A DNA stretch of 64,000 nt from assembly GCA_963277665.1 (NCBI GenBank), contig OY728119.1:318576206-318640205 (forward strand), given 5' to 3'. Position numbers and translations under genes: made by a program. Source of the stretch: Viscum album (Eukaryota; Streptophyta; Magnoliopsida; Santalales; Viscaceae). Positions 39,197 through 52,740 of this stretch are shown here, one piece after another. The notes beneath the pieces are model-generated. The model was not told the DNA's origin, searched no databases, and saw only the letters and a program-made list of their open reading frames with translations. Every line of letters starts with the position of its first letter. The first letter of the stretch is position 1.

Positions 39197-41324
39197 TGGT
39201 ATCAAAGATGTTCTTTTCCATGAATATACTATTTGGGATATGGTAGATAAAATTGTTAGGATTTTGTTGGAACCTATGATAAATATCAGAGTGGTGGGTC
39301 AAAAAAACTTATTCCAGAAACAATTCATTGTTTCCAGGGTACGAGATTGTTGTTCCAATATGTGATGATAGAGTTTTGTATTATTTTTTCCTAGATTGAT
39401 GCACATTTTGTGGGGATGTTTTTATTTACTATGGATCTCTAGTTCAGGGACCTTTGCAAGTGGATAAGGATTAATTTTGACAATTTGTCAGTAAATTCTA
39501 GATTCATCTCATGCATCATATTTGGCACATTAGATTAACATCATATTGGCCTTCTAGTGTTTGATTTTATTGACTAAGGCCTATTGAGTTGGGCCTAATT
39601 AAACATATATATTTACTTATGATTGAAGGATATATGGATCAATGTTGTGGGTTTTTTTGTGAGGATGACAAATAAGTCCTCATGTATGGGAGGTGTAGTG
39701 ACCCAAGTAGGTCAATATGGAAGTTGATTCCCTTTTTTTATACCATTTTTTGGTGGTGTTTCTAAAGTCATGGTTTTCTAGTTGGATCACTGGGTACATT
39801 GTTAACAGGTACCATGTCATTTCTCATGAACTGGATCTGTAGGGGTTATTCCCATATGTAGATTCCGAATGACTATCAGTTCAGACTCTTATTCTATTTT
39901 GGTATCCTGACCTAGAGGGATCAGTTCCTTATAAGGATTCTCAGTGAGGATCAGGACCTTATAGGTTGTGTTTTATATTTTTATGCACATTGTCATTGTT
40001 ATATTTACCTTCTTTATACAGGTTTTGTCTTTTGGTATAGGTGGTTAGACTTTGTGACCCAATTGGGAGGCTTGTTCTATGAGACAATGTGGGAGAACAA
40101 GATTCCTTTAGTTTTGATTCAGAACCTTGTGGGTCGATGTCTATTTGTTCAAGGGAATCTTATGTGATAGTGTTTGGCTCGTGTTTTTCAAATCCTTTTG
40201 AGTTATTGAGTTTTTTTATGATTGTATTAAGATTGAGGCATGGTAGGTGCTTGAGATTTTCATTTAGGCATTTGGATAAATTTATCTTTTTGTAAGAACC
40301 TTTTGTGTTTTGGTATAGATACTGACATTGAATGGAAGGGATCTTCAAGTTCCTAGCACGGTTTCCCTGTGTTTCTACTACAGCTAATGTAGTCTGAGTT
40401 TGACTAGATGCTTGTGACAGAAATGGTGCTGGTTAAAGGATGGTCATAGGGAAATTCATTGCACATATAAGGTGTAAGATCTTGAAGAGGAGTTCCAAAT
40501 TATATTCTAGATTCATTATAATGATATTTAATGTATCATGGAAATATTATCATTATAATAGAAGACTCGTTGGAGTCAGGGTCAGTTGAGAATGGTACAC
40601 ATTGGTCTCACGTGGTATCAGTTAAATCCTTAATATATGAGTGATTGGGTTTGAGCCAATGATTGATATTTCAGGACATATCATGGGATTGGATCCCTGA
40701 ATAGATGTAGGATATTCCCTACATGTTAGAGGTGACATCATGGAAATTTGGATCACCGTGAGAAGGTTGACCCATTGATGAATCCTAGTCTAGTTTTCAC
40801 CGGATGTGAGTGTGTCTTGGAAGGAGTTATACAAAACCTTTTTGTAGAATCTTAGTATACTCTTTGTATATATGAGAATTCTCTATCTTGATCCATTTTG
40901 AGTATGTTGAGAGAGATTAAGACCAACACTGAGCTCAATTTTCTTTCTAACATTTCTTCCTTGGAGGAGAAATAAACGTATTTACATTATGCTCAAGGAG
41001 TGGTGTAAGATATGCCATCATGTGGGTAGTGAACCATTAGTAATTTTAGGGTGTATACCTTTATTTTTAGTTTAACTTCAGCATTGGCATGGGATATTGA
41101 TCTCCAAGATTGGTTTCAAGATGACTATATGGTTATTCCTATTGCGGGGAGTACCCGATTGGTCGTAGTTAAATGTATTCTATGTTAGAGATAATTATTG
41201 AATCTATGAGACCAACTATTTTACAGTCCAGGCAGCCTTGTGGTGAAAAAGATCATGTTGAGATCATGACATCTAGTATATTCACTAGGCTTCTTAGGGA
41301 AGATAAGGTTTATGGTGGGGAGTT
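39197..41324 (+). other. Interior of element D (non-coding)
   Basis: Begins with the primer-binding site TGGTATCAAAG (39197-39207) and ends with the purine tract ggtggggag at about 41314. Between them I see no gag, protease, RT or integrase motif in any frame. The longest frames (40089-40295, 41173-41394) match nothing I know. Confidence 0.7.
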
Positions 41325-44300
41325 TATAAGGACCTGTGTTTTTCTAGACTGTGATTTTGTACAAAAATTTAGAAATTTTCTTTCAGATTATTAGAAGGGG
41401 GTAAAATGGTCATTTTTTTCCTATTTCATGATCTTAGAAAATTTTTCTAGGCACTCCATTGGTCCTGAAATAATTTTTCCCCCTATGATATGATTTTTGT
41501 AGAATTTCAAGAAGTTCGAATTTTAGCGCAATAATTAATATTTAAAATAAATTAAATAATAAATTGTTTTCATGGATTTGTCTGGTGATAACTATTGAAT
41601 GAAATGTCTTATTAATATTGTATCTCCACAATTGAGTCTTGTATTGGGAGTTTTTTCTAGGTTTCACATAAACATTAGTTGGGTGTCGAGGCCGACCCGA
41701 GCCCCGGTTCTTTTTTCTTTTTTTTTCTTTTTCATAAATTTATTTTATTTCTATTTTTTTATTTCTTTTACTTACACCTTTATTATTTTATATTACTCTT
41801 ATCAATAATCCTTTTCCATGTCCAATGATTCATAGAAAAATTTAGAAACAATGAGGGAGAGGGAGAGAAAGTGGTTCCACTGTAAAGTGCTTGACACGCC
41901 AGATCGACATCCTCCAGCCGTGGACCGTGATAATGGGAAACGATTTAGTGGCTTCCACACAATGATATATCTTTCTTAATATTTACATCAAAACCCATTT
42001 ATATTTGTAATTTTCTAAATATATTCCTCTATTTGGTTTTCTAATAGCCCCTTTAGTCCCAATCTACTATTTTTAGAGATTAAATGGTGGTTGCATGGTG
42101 ATCCAAGGGTTTTCCGTTTGAGAAACCATCACAACACAATGTGTAGTCTATGTGGAAATTATATGAATTCATCCTATTTTGGGAATATGATGATTAAGGA
42201 GAAAACATAGTGTAAAATTTTGTATACTTCATTAGTGGTACTCGATCATGTAACTGAGTGCCCGACCAGGTATACCCATGTATGGGTACATGGCCATGTA
42301 GAGTAAACGACCATACCTCGTGTGGTTAACATGCCATATTTTCATACATAGCCTGAACAAGTATCTGTCCATCCTAAATGAGGGACATGGTTAGGTACCC
42401 CATGTTGTGTATATGCCATTTTCCCTCTTTACATTTTGTGTACTCGGATGTTACACACCATGTTCTACTGAGGTACACACCAATGTGGGGATGAGAGGGT
42501 ACAAACCTATCTAGGGATGAGATGGTACACATCTTGTATAGTGTTTACACATTGTGTACTCCTCATTCTATTCCTTTTGAGGGTGTTTTTCTATTTTGGG
42601 TCTTGAACCAAGATATGGATGTAAGAGTAGTCAATTATAAGTAGTTTTCTACGTAGCTCATGATAGTAAAACATTTAGACTGATCTAAGGACTACTAATG
42701 GGTGTTTTGTGGAATCTACCTAAATAGAGAGGTTCTTCCTCTTGTAATCAAATTTTGTTGTCTCCTAATAGAGATTGGAATGAGAATGACCGGCTTAGTT
42801 TACAGACAAACCTAGTTTGAGATCCTGATTTCGGATTAACCATGAGCTATCTCTCATGATCGGTGCCGAGTAGCTTTTCGATGAGGATGTATACTTTATA
42901 AGATGTTCCCTTTAGAGCTAAGAGGCCCTGGTACATCTTTAATTTGAGGATCCCTTTCAGGATTTCCCCTGATAATGTTTTGACTTTGAGGACCCCATAT
43001 ATGATGCCTTTATATTCTATTTATATCATAGACCCCCTAAGTGATTCTTTTTCATACGAGCTAATATAGGGAGTTCCCTTTAGGATCACCATTCCCACTT
43101 ATCCTTCAAAGGATCTAGTGTAGGATGACTCACTATTTCTTATCGTTAAAAGATCCCTTGTAAGATACCTATATTTACCTAATTAGATAAGGATACCAAG
43201 CAAGATTCATTTTCTTGTGTTTAGAACTCAAGGAGACCAAGTTGGATTTATCTCTATTTTTTACTTGGGGGACCTAGAGGGTTTCAGTTTTTCGACCATC
43301 CCTAGGATATACATTGGGTTTGGGAAGAGATGGTAGTGGGTTTAACCATATAACTCATGTAGAACTTGTAATCCCATGGGGATGTGGAAGTTTGTTTTTG
43401 GCTTTAGGTGTTCGAACACCCTTTTTCTTTTATTATTCTTTCACATTTTTATTGTCGATGTTGCGATGTTACCAAAACTTCTTCTGGGATGGTAGTTTTG
43501 GAGCTTGGTGTGAGATTTACTTCTTTATTTTGGGATGCCCAAGTATTCTTACTAGGATATTTCAATATTTTTTGGATTCCTATACGTGCTTCCTAAGAGT
43601 TTACTTCTTAGCCAATGTTATTTCTAATATATAATTGTATACCCAGAGGCAATAACTAGACATGTATGTTGCGTCTGTAAATTCATATTATTAAATTATT
43701 GGGATGTCTATATGTGTTTCCTAGAATTGTGAAATTAAGACTATGATTACGATATTTAGGCATGGCGACCCATGACTCGTGGAAAACTATTCTCTCCTAG
43801 GTGGTAGGGACGATTACAACATCCTCAGCCTATAATCACAATGATTATGCAATCACATATCTATTTTTGAGATATAAGAGGTGTTGCATTAAATCTCAAC
43901 GTTGAGTTATCAATGTACAACAATGGTGACACGAGACTCATGGATTATTATACTCTACCGAGTGGTGGGGATGGTCATGATTTCCTCATCCTATGATCGG
44001 GATGATTACGCTATCCCTGATCGGTTCCTAGATCATGGTGGTGGACATGGTGATCCTAACTTTTGATGTGACTTGTACTCGATAAATCATTATGCTCTCC
44101 TCGAGTGATTCCTAAGGGAACCACTAGGGCCAATGGGATGCGCAAATGATACTTTTATTGGGAATGGATATTGAACATGTACTTGGTTTCATAGGGTATT
44201 CCTTTTACATATCTTTTTGTAGTGATCCCCTTAGGGATTATCCAAGTTTAAATTTCATGACCCCTCCAAACAGAGAACTAGGTATCAAATATTAAACTAT

Positions 44301-45494
44301 ATCTACTTGTGTGGGAAGAATGGGAGTCAAATTTATAAACATATTTAGGATCTCTAGATGTAATAATTGGAATCCTTATTTATACGATTGACCATAGGTA
44401 TGTGGTATCGTTGTTAATGATTAGATGTGGGGACGGGTGAACCCGGGTGTAGGATGATTTTCCCCCTGTGGTGACATATGTTACTTAGATATATTTTGGT
44501 ATTGGGAAAATAAGGTATATGTAAATTTGTATTATAGAACTATGGATCAAATTAATGATACACAGCTTAATTTTCAATATTTCCATCTCAATTCCATTCC
44601 ACAGGATATCCAAGAGATTCAAATTACGTGGCCATGGATTGAATACTGATGTGGAATCTATTTATTTGATTCAATTACTCATGAATATTCATATTTATCT
44701 ATATATTTATAGTTTTAGTGCTATACATGTATACATATAAAGATAAAGACATCCATTGTGGAACTTTCCTAGTGGTTTGGGATTATGTACCAGAATTAAA
44801 CTATGGTTTCACATTTGGTTTTAATTTTTTTAGTTGTGTTTCAGCTAGGTTGAGCATGTTTCTTTAGCATAAAGTTATAGCATCACATTTATAGGTTACA
44901 AGTCGGGTGTCCTATTAAAATTATTTATCAACCCTACACGTAATCCCCAGTGTATGTGTAGACATTATTTCAACCATTCAGGTTCAGCATGAGTTTCATG
45001 GTGGCTATTTTTGAGTCCTAGAGTTCTATGATTGGTAGTAGATGCTCGAGTGGATTATTCTGATCGTGTAACTACAGTTCAATAGTGTCTGGAGAATTGG
45101 TACATATTTTGGCTCAAATATAGTTGTAGAGCCTTGTACTTTTACTTTCAGTTATTATGTACTTTGGTGTTTATGTGTTGGACCCTGTGGGTGACCAATG
45201 TTGTATTTTATGATATAGTTGTTTGAGATTTTATTATAGTATTTCCTTTATTATTATAGCATGTTTAATTTTAGTTTATTTAGTTCTTCAAAACTCTTTT
45301 TTTCTTCTACTATATATGATATTTATCTATTTATGACGTTTCTTACTCTATTATGAAGGAATATTCTCCCCATTATCACACCCTAGTCCACCGCTTCTTG
45401 TTTCTAGCATCTAGTATATGGAGATGTGCACTTGACGCCTCATAACCCACTGGCTTGGAGAACCGGTATAGTGGAATTCGAGTTGGGATGTAAC
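41325..45494 (+). mobile_element. 3' LTR of element D
   Basis: Starts near TATAAGGACCTGTGTTTTTC, whose TAAGGACC start is common in gypsy LTRs. The matching point in the 5' LTR is CATGGGGATGTATTTTTC at 35090. It ends GGGATGTAACA at 45484-45494. The frames at 43314-43634 and 43408-43596 overlap each other, are rich in Phe and Ser, and are not conserved in the 5' LTR. Confidence 0.8.
42945..43275 (+). repeat. Degenerate GGATCCC tandem repeat in 3' LTR of D
   Basis: About eight units such as gaggatccctttcaggattt and aagatcccttgtaagatacc, matching the zone at 36650-36990 in order but well diverged. Confidence 0.6.
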
Positions 45495-45689
45495 ATATTT
45501 TCCAATATTTGAGGCTGTTAATATGATGATGATTGAGATTTCCAATTAGAAGAGGAATCCATTAATGAAGTAACTCTTCCATAAATGCATTGGAGAAGAA
45601 GAAGATCATATGTTGTTTAATTCAACATCACTGGGGATTTGATCACACATAAATTGGCAATGATAATGAGGAATGAAGCACATTATTCC

Positions 45690-46500
45690 ATCCTATATAT
45701 TATTGAACCAACATTGTTTGAAGAATCAGAAGATGATGAATATTGTGTTAAATCCATGAATGAATAACTGGATCAAATAGACGAAAATCCGACATGGTAT
45801 CTTGTTATGAGACTCTAAAAAACAAAATTTGATTTGAATAATGTGTATCTTTACAAATAAATAGGATCATGATAATGTGGTTAGAAACATGGCATGCTTG
45901 ATGTGTAATGGCTAAACACAGATTTAAAGTATTGATTTTGAAGAAAAGTTTTATTCAGTAAATTGACTAGAGTTGTTTAGGACCTTCATATCATTGAAAA
46001 TCTAAATAGGGTACAGTTTTATCAGAAGGTGTCACAAAAAATTCTTAAATGGTGTTCTTGGAGAAGAATTAAATATTTAACAACCAATAGTATTTATGAT
46101 TTTAAATGAGGAAATAATGGTTTTTAGACTAAATATGTCTCTTTATGGTCCAAATAAAGAACCATGGCCATGTTATTATCAACTTGATTTTTATATAAAG
46201 AAGATATAATTCAAAAAATGATGCTTCAACCATAAATAATATGTGAATAATATGTACGGTGATCAATATATGGTTCATTAAATATGTGGATGTTATTATA
46301 TTTGGTGGAAGGAGGAATGGATCTGTGGATGAATTTTTTAATAACATGAAATCAGAATTTGAAATGTCAATGGTAGGTGAAATCACTTACTCATTTGGGT
46401 TATAGGTTATTCAAAAGAAAGACTGCACCATCATTTCATAAGAAATGTATGAAAGATATCTTCTGAATAAATTCAACATCAATGACTCCTAAATAATATT
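45690..46500 (+). pseudogene. Copia reverse transcriptase remnant
   Basis: Resumes the copia frame after element D. From about 45700 it reads IIEPTLFEESEDDEY and LDQIDENPTWYLV, the copia RT N-terminus. Then come the NVVRN region (about 45870), LYGPNKEPWPCYY (about 46135) and, at 46276-46450, VDVIIFGG where the catalytic YVDD box belongs, followed by FEMSMVGEITYSFGL. The catalytic YVDD is destroyed. Two stops stand where copia proteins usually have Gln (after FGL and after IIS), as expected from C-to-T decay. Confidence 0.92.
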
Positions 46501-47190
46501 GACTTCGATTACAGTCAGAAAAAAACATGGAAAGAACAATGATGGGATATATTTTGATCCAAAATTGTATTGTTTGATAATTAATATTTTATTATATTTT
46601 ATTGTAACCTGGATAGATATTGTCTTTTATATATTTTTATTTTTGATCATTAAAATTAATCCAAAGGAAGATAATTTTGCTTAGGTGAAAAGAATCATGA
46701 AGTATATTCAAGGATTCCTTATCTTTGGATTATACTTGGAAGTAGGGAGGGATAAGAAATCCCCGAAAATGTATGATTCTAACATGGATGAAGATGTGGT
46801 GGATCTAAATTACACAAGTGGGGGTTCATTATTCATGTGAAATAAATGTGTGGGATGATTTATCATGAATGAATAAATCAATTATACTAGTCTTGTTGAA
46901 GTGAAGTATATCTATATGAAAAGGAATGCACATAGATAATGTGGATGAAGAAACCACTTACTAACACTGGTGATGAGGTAATATATCCGATAGTGATAAT
47001 ATGTGAAAAAAAGAGCATGATCAAGATCACAAAAAAATATTTTGAACACTCTCATACCAAACATATTGAAATCAAATATCACTTCATAAAGAAAAATTTT
47101 AATAATGTGTGACTATGGTGGAGAATGTTTGAACTAATGATCAAGTGGTGGACAACATGACTAATCCTTTAGAAGAACTAATGTTCAAGA
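46500..47190 (+). pseudogene. Copia RNase H remnant and pol end
   Basis: At 46550-46640 the frame reads FDPKLYCLIINILLYF and TWIDIVF, matching the segment that usually contains L-Y-R-S-I-I-G and R-P-D-I. KRIMKYIQGF follows at about 46690. RNase H scraps (SLVEVKYIYM near 46895) and the tail HTKHIEIKYHFI (about 47055) follow, typical of the last part of copia pol. Multiple stops. Confidence 0.88.
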
Positions 47191-47315
47191 AACATCAATG
47201 AACCATAGTGTTCATCCACATACCATTCCATGAGTCTGATACTATTTACCCCTCCCCATATTTTTATTCGCTATTTTAATCTATTTTTTAAAGTGGTTCT
47301 CCCTTCAGAGGGATA

Positions 47316-48868
47316 TGTGACATAGGGGTGTTATGTTTTCTAAAGTGAATAATATAGTTTTTTTTGTTTATATTCAAATGGGGACAATGAAAAAAAACAA
47401 CATAATATAGGTTTATATGACAAGAGGTCTCTCCCGGAATGGTCCTCTATCTTGAACTCTTGCTTTCTACACTAATCTTTTCTCACATAGGTATAGAGTG
47501 ATGAATGAGCTATTTCACTGCTATATTATTGATTAAATGATTTTTCATTATTAAATTTATCAACATCTTTCCCACAAACCCAAAGGGAGATATTTTTTTC
47601 AATAAGGGGTTTCACAGCTAAAAATAGAATGTATTTTTGTTTTGTTTTTTTTCAATCCACGATAGGTATACCCAAGAGTTAAATAGACAAGTGATCATAT
47701 TGTGAATGTGAATTTGGAGTTAAAGGTGCCATAGTTTACAGTGGTTTCAATATTTTTAGTGTTAAAAAATTTCAGGATGGTGGAAGCTGTTTTAGGAAAA
47801 GTAAATATTATCATGAAAATACTATAGTTTCATAAAAGGGAAAATAGGGCTTCATGAGTTGTGTGAAATGAAATATTTTGTACCATCACATCTAATTTTT
47901 TTTAAGATAAGTGTAAATTTCATGTTTTAAAAATTCTAAAAAGTTGGAGTTTCTTGAAAATATAAGTGTTTCACATACCATTGAAATTATTGTTATTTTT
48001 AAAAAATTTACTAATTTGTGAACTAAAGGAAACATCAATACAATAATTTTTTAGCACCCATGAAAACTTATTTGAACAGTCAAAGTCACACAAAAAAGTT
48101 GTGTGAAGGGTCATTTGAATCAATAAATAGGTAGATACCTATTACTATTTTGAGTAACTCTCTCGATGAAGATCCTCGACCACTACATCATAAAATATTT
48201 TCATGAAGTAGAGTTACACAACAAAATTAAATATTGGGAAAAACATACTATTGTGTGAATGTATAAAAGTTATGTTAAAATTGGGTGTTGTTTGAAAGTC
48301 AAAGATTTTCATGAAACTACAAGAGTTTCATGGAATATAGGTTTGTTTATATGTTAACCGTTAATTCAAGTTCATCAATTCAAAACTATAGTGTATGAAA
48401 ATAATTGATATATTCATGGACAAAGAACTATGGGACCAATATATTGATGCGACCATCATGTCGATAAACATATATTACATCACGCAATTAAGTGACAAAG
48501 TAGGAGTTGATGAATGTGGTCCATGGGTGGTATAGTGATATCCATGAAAGTTTTATAAAGGAAGTGTGTTTGTCATGGAGTGACAATGTATGATATTTTT
48601 AAATACACAATATATAGTGTAGAATAGTGGATTGTGGTTTGATTGAAACATTTTAAGTGTATGATCTTTAGGCTAGGGAATTTTGGTGAACCATTTAAAA
48701 CTATTTTTTTGTGTTTCTATTTCTTCATTTTGGAGTTTAATAAGTTAATGATTCCATCAAATGGGTTTAACATGTTCCTACCGAAACAGGGATAGGAGTA
48801 GTCACATCTAAAGAAAAAGTTAACACACTGATTCACCTCTATAATCTCATAGTTTTTAGGGTCTTATG
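47316..48868 (+). mobile_element. 3' LTR of the copia element
   Basis: Preceded by the purine tract cagagggata (47306-47315), starting TGTGACATAGGGGTGTT. A weak TATA-like caataaatagg lies near 48122. The end is placed near tagggtctta (48857-48868) by comparison with 31513. About 1.55 kb. Confidence 0.7.
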
Positions 48869-48999
48869 ATTTTTTATGTTCCACTTTAGTGATAGTTATT
48901 ACAATGTAAATTTTATATTACCTTTTTTATAGGTTTTTGAGGTCATTTTTCATTAATATAAATTATATTTGGGAACAATTATTCACAATTACAAAATCA

Positions 49000-49760
49000 A
49001 TTTATTTGAACCCTTGATAAATCTTCTACACCATTATGTTGGAAATCATCTTCCTCCAATCATGAGATATATAGACCTAATTCGAAGAATTAATAAATTT
49101 ACATGACACACTTACATTAGTTCCTAGATTCTTCTTAAAACATATTTTATATGTTTATAATTTATCATTCCTCTATACTTGTGATATAAAACATAAGTTT
49201 TGATGGAGATCTTTTTCACATCTTGTGTCTCCATAAACCATTGGAATTAGGGGGATTTATCTTCCATTTCCAACTTATGTACATTTTATACAATTTATTC
49301 ATATCATCTGATGTCCCTTATAGATAATTATATTGGATGAAATATTTTTTATCCTCTAATTAATCATTTAATTTTAGTTTTAGGGTTCATAATAAAACTA
49401 ATGTCATAAATCATGAGTCTTATAATGATAGAATCACGAGTACTAATAGATTTATTCAAATTTTGTTTTATCTCAAGAAATTGTCTCTCAATTGTATTTC
49501 AAATAGTCTAAGATAAATAATTGATGAAGAATAATTTCTTTATCTCCTCCCATTTCATAGATACAATTTCCTCCTTTTTAATTGTACTTATAAATATAGT
49601 CCATAGTTATTCTACGTCTGTTTCCTAATTTTTGACAACCAAAACAAACATATCATATTCTGATCAATGTACAAAAAAACTCCTCCCATCACATTAATAC
49701 ATTTATCAGAAATAACATGATTGAATGATCCACTAAGGGGGGGGGGGGATTGTTTTGTTT
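49000..49760 (-). pseudogene. Decayed gypsy gag (A-like)
   Basis: Nucleotide alignment with the A2 gag is clear: tttatctcaagaaattgtct at 49470 against tttagttcaagaaactcctt at 13906, and atacaatttattcat...cttatagataat at 49297 against acgcacaatttcttcat...cttatagctaat at 13730. On the minus strand, VSMKWEEIKKLFFINYLS (about 49560-49510) corresponds to the FKNIFFNKYFP core of the better copies. Stops throughout. The pol side is cut off by the copia 3' LTR at 48868. Confidence 0.8.
49737..49749. repeat. Homopolymer G tract
   Basis: A run of about 13 G in a region with almost no G. It lies inside the gag relic. It may be slippage or an assembly error. Confidence 0.8.
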
Positions 49761-52740
49761 AAATTTATAGATTTCAAGATTCACCTTCCTTAGAGTATAT
49801 AATAGAAATAATATTTTTCATAATTTTTCATATTAAGGGAATGTTATGTGATAATTTATAAAAGATTATGTACCCCTAGTCCCATATCAGTCTTTTCACA
49901 ATAGGAAAATCATCGCACTAACAATCATACCCTTCCTAACTATGTTTTCCCTTATACTAAAAATATCATAAATTATATAACGGTTAAAGATTTGAATAAT
50001 TAATATTGAATAACAAATTACTAATATAAAAGTTATAAATAATAAATTACATTTTTACCATAACATAATTATTTCTATGAATAAATTTATGTTTTTTATT
50101 GTTTTTATTAGATGGTTTTCACACGATACCACAAAGATTTCCTCAAATCATTTATACCTATTAAAAATGATTCAATTAAATTTCAATGAATATCTATTAG
50201 AAGTTTTTATCCATCAAAAAATCATTTGGACACACGTGAAAAAATGGGCGATGATTGTGTTACAACTTGACTAATCCTTTTCAAGGGGATTACCAAAGGG
50301 TCATCTATACCACAACCACATCCACATAATATTTTGACTATATAGAATTAATTTTATTGAAACTATACAATATACTTCTTCAAATATTTAGGATGGTATC
50401 CTATAATTAGATATATCTCTAGGGTATTCAATAAAATTCACTTATTTTAATCCTCCAAAAGAACTACCCTAATACTAAAAAGTATATAAACCCTTCGAGG
50501 ATATATAATGAGACACCATAGACCTGAAATCCTAAATTTGGTGGAAAATACACTTTACTTCGACATTGGATTTCATACCAAGAGATATAACACAAAATAA
50601 AAATATATCTATAATACACCATTTACAAAGGTTAAACATGACATATAATTTTAAAAAATAAAAATTTCAAGAATTAAGTATTTAATTTCATTGAGGATCA
50701 GTTACAAAAATATATCATTTTGTGATACATTTGAAAATTTATCCATAATTTTCCCACACATGTATCTCTGATAATGTTCTCATATGTTATATTCATATTT
50801 TTAACAAAAATAAGTGGAACGAAATAAATGGGTGATCTCATATTCATAGTAAGAGAAAAATAGTAAACATGTCATCAAGGTCCATATCATATGATTTTGA
50901 GAAAACATTTTCAGGGTTGTTATATCATATGAAAAATAAGATGGAATTATACCATTTTCCGAAAATCCAAGATAAAAGGACATGTAATATCAAATGTGAA
51001 ATCATGATATATAATATAATTGTGTAATAAAATTTATATAAATGAAGGATAACAATCACAGCTATAATAAATATGGAATTCTATTTAAACATAGCTTAAT
51101 TCGACAAAAATGGGTATACAAAATCATATGAACCATGATATCTGCATAAAGTTCATGAAAAGGATAGTAAAATATTATTCATACATAAAATTCAGACAAT
51201 AAATTTCGGAAAAAAGACACCCACATCATGTTTACACCAAAAACAAGTGAATAACTCTACTCGAATCTCATTCCCAAAAAAACATATGAATAATGAAATC
51301 AATATCACATTCACGCAACATTCCATCATCAGATGTGATATGAAACATTTACCAATGAATTTAAGGGTGATATTGAATCCCACCCTTAATTAATTCATAC
51401 ATATGTGTGCCAATTTTAAAAATTCATTCATCACATAATTAAGAATATATTAAAATTAATGTTGTAATCAAAAAATTATAGACTCATATCACAAAAAATC
51501 TCCCTGTGAATGGAAACACTTGAAGTCTAATCATGGACAACTGAAAAATGAATTTAATAAGAATATTTAGATGGAGATTTAGCAAAAATAATTTCAATGA
51601 AAATAAATTCTTTTGTTTTTGATAAAGATTAAAACTAGTATCCAAACCATAAAATAATTTTTATATTTTTTTAAAATTATAAAAAAAAGTTATAGATCAC
51701 ATTAAAAATTTATTTACAAAAGGGGGAAGTGAAAACATTGAAAATAAACTAATTTTAAAAAACTACTAGGAATTTTTCATTGAAAATATATAAATGTTAT
51801 GCAGAAATGTGTGGTGAAAGACATAATGTACGATTATGAATGGTTGTAAAACAAATTCATGATTTTGAATTTCATTTTTTAGAATAAACCTTTTTAAAAG
51901 AGATATAAAAGAACATTTTAAAATAGGATAAGTAAAATATGATGGTAATTATAGATAACATATAATTGTGTTTTGAAAATAAAATAAAATCATTGCGGAA
52001 ATAGATATATGGGAAAGGTGGGGAATCATTTTTGGAATAGGAAGTTATTTATTCTCAAAAATTTTATACTTTTTGAAAATGAAATTAAAAATGGTATATC
52101 ATTGTTTTAAAAATTAATTTTTGTAGTAGATTAAAATAAGGTAACAGAAAAGAACATAATATCGTATAATTAAATAATAATCAAAAATTTAATTTAATGA
52201 AGAAGTATTATAAAACAATTAAGTACCTTGAGTTAATGAAAACCCTAAATATTGTTTAATCATTTGAATGAAAAGTATTTTGAAGAAAAAACCTAATAAC
52301 AAAACCTTAAACCCCACAAATAACATAGATATGGTAAAGGAAATACATTAGGATGTAATCAAACCATAAATATTATATCATGATTTATAATATGTAATAT
52401 GTATAAAAAATTAATATTGAGACAATGAACCCCTTACCTTAATTTTTGGCATCCAATAAAGTTCTTGAATCAAATACTGAAGAAAAATTTCAATTATAAT
52501 AACCTATTTACGACCCACATTCATATCCTTACAATTATTTAAACATAATTTATAATTATTCCTTATACTTACAGTATTTATTTATTGTCTATTTTTGATA
52601 TCGGTGCGAGTATTCCTGATCATAATGAACTAGTATCATAATAACGTCGTTGTTCTTCAATTTTTTAAAACGTTGGGGACGAATCCTCCTTTTTATTAAC
52701 AAAGAAATTAAAATACCTCTTTTAACTATGTAGAGGGAGA

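Larger units (their letters stand above)
35090..45494 (+). mobile_element. Non-autonomous LTR element D nested in the copia element
   Basis: About 10.4 kb, with direct repeats at 35090-39196 and 41325-45494 of about 4.1 kb each, a primer-binding site TGGTATCAAAG at 39197 and a purine-rich tract before 41325. The interior of about 2.1 kb has no gag or pol that I can read. This fits a LARD-type element. The LTR copies are much more diverged than those of A2, yet the insertion is younger than the copia element it splits. Exact ends and the target duplication are not resolved. Confidence 0.82.
30155..48868 (+). mobile_element. Ty1/copia element, interrupted by element D
   Basis: LTRs at 30155-31525 and 47316-48868, gag to integrase at about 31720-34940, RT to RNase H at about 45690-47150. 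Removing the insert 35090-45494 leaves about 8.3 kb in normal copia order (gag-PR-IN-RT-RH), with only a few hundred bases missing between integrase end and RT start. Both halves are full of stops. The zinc knuckle setting (NGYCFHY...GYKSINC) recalls the SIRE/Maximus lineage; that is tentative. I found no target duplication. Confidence 0.85.

Noticed and set aside
43314..43634. 106-codon hydrophobic plus frame in the D 3' LTR
   Set aside because: Not kept at the matching place in the 5' LTR (about 37020-37330).
35085..45500. A target-site duplication for element D, and one for the copia element at 30155/48868
   Set aside because: Candidate 5-bp words (for example tcttc against ttttc) do not match exactly and the LTR ends are too decayed to fix.
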